Source: Rhodobiaceae bacterium | GTDB taxonomy: Bacteria > Pseudomonadota > Alphaproteobacteria > RS24 | Assembly: GCA_018660505.1 (NCBI GenBank) | Contig: JABJKE010000035.1 | Coordinates: forward strand, 1 to 37,852 | Reading direction: 5' to 3' | Length of the DNA stretch: 37,852 nt | Part shown: in pieces, positions 35,506 through 37,852 of the stretch | Layout: each line of letters begins with the position of its first letter | How positions within the stretch are numbered: the first letter of the stretch is position 1 | Notes under the pieces: generated by a model | What the model saw: the letters and a program-made list of their open reading frames with translations, nothing else | What the model was told of the DNA's origin: nothing | The model's database searches: none | Made by a program: the position numbers and the translations under genes

Positions 35506-36800
35506 TTTTGGTTTTCCTCATCCGGCAGCAGGTCTTGTTGCTTCCACCAAGGAGCAATGATTCTAACGGTCGTTCCGTTGGCATCATCCCCAAAATCGCA
35601 TTGCCACTCGCCCATAATCGGTAACCAACTATAACGTCCTACTTGAGGCGAGGGTAAATCGCTCGTCAACATTGACTTTCCGCCAACTGAAATAGATGGG
35701 GGGCGTTTTTCATTAAAAATAATTTTTCGCCATCCCTCGAAGACCGACGTTTGTTCGACATCCATTTGTGCACTTGAAACATCCGTATATTCAAAAACGA
35801 CATCAAAGTTGTACAAATAATCGAACCGTGAGCCCTCTAAATTTGCATCAGAAAAATTTGTATTCTCACGCAAATCCGCTACTTCAAAGTCACTACCTTT
35901 CAAATGGGCATATTTAAAATTTGTTCCAATGCACTCTGCTCCGGCAAAAATTGAATCTTCAAGCCTCGCAAACATGAAATCAGTTTCTTCAAACTTCGAA
36001 TTTGAAAAATTGACATCATTGAGGTTCGACTTGCTAAAACTAAAGAAAGAAAAATCGAGGTTACGAAGGTTAAGTCCTCGCAAGTCTAAGCTCTGCAAAC
36101 TTACTCGTTCATGCCCTTCAGTAGCGGACGCCAGTCTAGTTAAAGCTGCGATGGCTAATTCTAAGTCACGCCTCTGCAACTTATTTTCCTGCAAATCAGG
36201 CCACTCATATTTTCTAACATCCAAATCGCCGACAAATGCGGTTTGATCAGAGGTGCGCTCCTCTATAAAAGCCTTTAGAGATTGAATAATGATATAGATT
36301 TCCTGACGAGTAAGCTCACGGTCAAGAGCATATTTCTCTAGCAATAGAATTGCCGAACACCTTGTTGCCACACTATCATTTCTAAGCAGTGAGTTCGCAT
36401 CGGTTACTCTTTTATCGAATGAACTAGCCCTATTCTCTCTCTGTAGTTCTTCGGTTCTCTCATTTTGGAGATTAATAAACTCTGCTTGTTGTTTCTCAAA
36501 TTCGTCCCTGCTTTCGGCGAGTTTAAGCTCCCTTTGAGCCGCATCTAAGCGCTTGCTTGCCAAAACTAATCCATAAAGCGCGGCCACCCCACCCAAAGCG
36601 AACCCCAATGAGCGCGTCGCTTCTCCGTTCCATTCATCACCATATATCCAGAGCCATCTTGTTGCTTTCAAAGTTGCCGAGAATACGAGCAGGAAGGCAA
36701 CCCAAGACAGAACTTCGCCAATGTTCTTAGCGCAGCATTGCAGTAACAGAGACAACATTCGGTCTACCCATTTAAAAACCCGGTCGAGCCTATCCATCAT
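35502..36800 (-). CDS. Membrane pentapeptide-repeat protein
   Basis: Protein of 432 residues with an unusual layout. Two transmembrane helices (about 28-52 and 64-82) are followed by a coiled coil (about 82-125, ASKRLDAAQRELKLAESRDE), a helical part (about 125-230), and about 20 pentapeptide repeats (about 235-345: LQSLDLRGLNLRNLDF, NLNDVNFSNSKF, FKYAHLKGSDF, NFSDANLEGSRF), ending in a non-repeat C-terminal domain rich in Trp. The repeats form a right-handed quadrilateral beta-helix, a binding surface. Function unknown. GAGG lies 7 bases before the ATG. The gene is AT-rich, neighbours a toxin-antitoxin module, and overlaps the methyltransferase start, which fits an acquired, possibly defence-related gene. 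Confidence 0.8.
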   Translation of the reverse strand: MMDRLDRVFKWVDRMLSLLLQCCAKNIGEVLSWVAFLLVFSATLKATRWLWIYGDEWNGEATRSLGFALGGVAALYGLVLASKRLDAAQRELKLAESRDEFEKQQAEFINLQNERTEELQRENRASSFDKRVTDANSLLRNDSVATRCSAILLLEKYALDRELTRQEIYIIIQSLKAFIEERTSDQTAFVGDLDVRKYEWPDLQENKLQRRDLELAIAALTRLASATEGHERVSLQSLDLRGLNLRNLDFSFFSFSKSNLNDVNFSNSKFEETDFMFARLEDSIFAGAECIGTNFKYAHLKGSDFEVADLRENTNFSDANLEGSRFDYLYNFDVVFEYTDVSSAQMDVEQTSVFEGWRKIIFNEKRPPSISVGGKSMLTSDLPSPQVGRYSWLPIMGEWQCDFGDDANGTTVRIIAPWWKQQDLLPDEENQK

Positions 36801-36843
36801 TCTTCTTCCTCACGTCTCATTGGCTGGACGTGTTGATTGCCTT

Positions 36844-36865
36844 TAGGTAACAGATATGTTACCTA
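36844..36865. promoter_or_regulatory. 22-bp inverted repeat, operator of toxin-antitoxin module 2
   Basis: TAGGTAAC (36844-36851) and GTTACCTA (36858-36865) flank a 6-base AGATAT centre. TTGATT (36833-36838) and TATGTT (36855-36860), 16 bases apart, make a possible promoter whose -10 lies in the repeat. The toxin ATG follows 7 bases after the repeat, leaving no room for a ribosome site. The length matches the module 1 palindrome, the sequence does not. Confidence 0.7.
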
Positions 36866-36872
36866 TATCTCA

Positions 36873-37199
36873 ATGGCAATAATAATTGAATATGAAACGA
36901 AGTCTGGCAAGTCTCCATTTGGAAAGTGGCTTGGGAAGTTGGATACCACGTTGCGAATAGTCGTAATCGACGCCATTAACCGTTTGGAGTTTGACGCCGA
37001 AACTCACGTCAAATTTCTAGGGCAAGACTTGTGGGAAACGAAGCTAACTATCGGAGGCGGTTTGCGCTTGTATTGGACGAAAGATGGCGAACAAATAATC
37101 CTACTCTTGGGCGGCGGTAAAAAAGACACCCAAGCCAAAGATATTCAAAACGCCAGATTAAGACGCATAGATTATCTAAAAGGAAAGGATACAGAATGA
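36873..37199 (+). CDS. RelE/HigB-like toxin (HI1419 type), module 2
   Basis: Second toxin, 108 residues: IIIEYETKSGKSPFGKWLGKLDTTLRIVVIDAINRLEF, then GQDLWETKLTIGGGLRLYWTKDGEQIILLLGGGKKDTQAKDIQNARLRRIDYL. The layout is that of module 1 (WETKL and LRLYW correspond to SEMRI and YRIYF; GGGKKDTQAKDI to HSGTKRRQMADI), so it is the same family but diverged. The ATG at 36873 follows the operator with no Shine-Dalgarno site; the message may be leaderless or poorly translated, which would keep toxin low. The AT-rich sequence suggests recent transfer. It overlaps the antitoxin by 4 bases. Confidence 0.85.
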   Translation: MAIIIEYETKSGKSPFGKWLGKLDTTLRIVVIDAINRLEFDAETHVKFLGQDLWETKLTIGGGLRLYWTKDGEQIILLLGGGKKDTQAKDIQNARLRRIDYLKGKDTE

Positions 37200-37519
37200 C
37201 CCGAAAATATCGACTGTTTGACGACACAGTAAAAGAACATTTTGCTACAGATGCCGAGTTTCGGGTGCAGCTGATTATCCATACCCTCAATTGCTTTCTC
37301 GAAGGCGATGCCAAAATGGGGCAGCAGATGCTTCGCAAATATATAAAAACCGATTTGGGCTACAAGCAACTGGAGGAGCTGACGGGGATTTCCGAGAAAA
37401 GCCTGAACCGCATGTTCGGGGCAAATGGCAATCCGACAACCCGCAACCTGTTCAAAGTGATAGAAGCCATCAGCAAACACGAACGCATTAAGCTGAACGT
37501 CAGTGTCGCCGCCGAATAG
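37196..37519 (+). CDS. HTH antitoxin (HI1420 type), module 2
   Basis: Antidote of module 2, 107 residues. The N-terminal region RKYRLFDDTVKEHFATDAEFRVQLIIHTLNCFLEGDAKMGQQMLRKYIKTDLG contacts the toxin in this family; YKQLEELTGISEKSLNRMFGANGNPTTRNLFKVIEAI is the helix-turn-helix, with FGANGNPT matching the SPKGNPT box of module 1. It should repress its own operon at the inverted repeat 36844-36865. Start overlaps the toxin stop (ATGA). It converges with kdsA after 3 bases. Confidence 0.85.
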   Translation: MTRKYRLFDDTVKEHFATDAEFRVQLIIHTLNCFLEGDAKMGQQMLRKYIKTDLGYKQLEELTGISEKSLNRMFGANGNPTTRNLFKVIEAISKHERIKLNVSVAAE

Positions 37520-37522
37520 GCC

Positions 37523-37852
37523 CTAAGCCACCGCCTCATGCACGGCTTTTAGCGTGGTCAGAAGGCCGCGCGCGTCGCTTAGGGCTAGGCAGCTGGGCGC
37601 ATCGCATAGGGCGGCATCTGGGTCTGGATGAAACTCGAGGAAGACGCCGTTGGCGCCCGCCGCAATGGCCGATTTGGCCAAGACAGAAACCCCCTCGCGA
37701 CGCCCGCCCGTCGACGCCCCTGCGGTGCGTGGGTCGGCACCCGGCAATTGCACCGCGTGGGTGGCGTCCATGGTCACCGGCACGCCGAGTTTTTTCATTT
37801 CCGGAATGCCCAACATGTCGACGACCAAATTATTATAGCCAAAGCTGGTGCC
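37523..37852 (-). CDS. kdsA: KDO-8-phosphate synthase, C-terminal part, cut by the window edge
   Basis: C-terminal 109 residues of 3-deoxy-8-phosphooctulonate synthase, which makes KDO-8-phosphate for the lipopolysaccharide core from PEP and arabinose-5-phosphate. GTSFGYNNLVVDMLGIPEMKK, then MDATHAVQLPGA, ASTGGRREGVSVLAKSAIAAGANGVFLEFHPDPDAALCDAPSCL, match the family closely. The N-terminal part lies beyond the right edge of the window. The sequence shows that KDO-based lipopolysaccharide is made by this organism. Confidence 0.95.
   Translation of the reverse strand, partial: GTSFGYNNLVVDMLGIPEMKKLGVPVTMDATHAVQLPGADPRTAGASTGGRREGVSVLAKSAIAAGANGVFLEFHPDPDAALCDAPSCLALSDARGLLTTLKAVHEAVA

Overview
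The window is a chromosomal segment of an alphaproteobacterium. The gene order dusB(nifR3)-ntrB-ntrC, the fused ispDF followed by pgpA and a CinA-type amidase, the lipA/COQ10-like pair, ftsB, eno, an alphaproteobacterial-type HspQ and a kdsA end all point that way. I cannot name the genus. Core genes look moderately GC-rich. Visibly more AT-rich stretches (about 2.95-5.0 kb and 35.5-37.2 kb) carry accessory genes and were probably acquired.

Left part (1-14.5 kb) is accessory and catabolic. The left edge holds a cut-off mobile-element gene and the C-terminal half of a P4-type integrase. After these come a membrane-anchored copper amine oxidase, a single-chain DUF262/DUF1524 (GmrSD-like) nuclease candidate, two nitroreductases facing a strong bidirectional terminator, and a NAPE-PLD-like metallo-hydrolase. 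Then, all on the minus strand, come an aromatic-acid-type MFS transporter, a malyl-CoA-lyase-like HpcH/HpaI protein, a large DUF3604 protein, and an overlapping operon of Old Yellow Enzyme, glutathione transferase and PaaI-type thioesterase. A 24-bp sequence from the 3' end of the DUF3604 gene recurs beside the integrase remnant.

Middle part (14.6-27.4 kb) is mostly housekeeping. hspQ is followed by an envelope-type cluster (YiiX-like cysteine hydrolase, hexapeptide acyltransferase, YejA-like binding protein), which converges on an alpha-methylacyl-CoA racemase-like gene. The nitrogen-control operon dusB-ntrB-ntrC comes next, divergent from ispDF-pgpA-cinA. COQ10-like, lipA and ftsB follow on the minus strand.

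Right part (27.4-37.85 kb): a zinc-uptake pair (small His-containing secreted protein plus ZnuD-like TonB receptor) sits between ftsB and eno. A complete preQ0/preQ1 operon queC-queE-queD-queF diverges from eno; its QueD lacks the usual catalytic cysteine. Beyond it lie two separate toxin-antitoxin modules of the HI1419/HI1420 type, each preceded by a 22-bp inverted repeat. Between them are an unexplained highly structured 300-bp intergenic region leading to a small helix-turn-helix-like protein, an O-methyltransferase, and a membrane pentapeptide-repeat protein. The window ends inside kdsA.

The best candidates for something undescribed are the structured leader at 34.2-34.5 kb, the pentapeptide-repeat membrane protein beside the second toxin-antitoxin module, the Cys-less QueD, and the nested repeats in front of the zinc operon.
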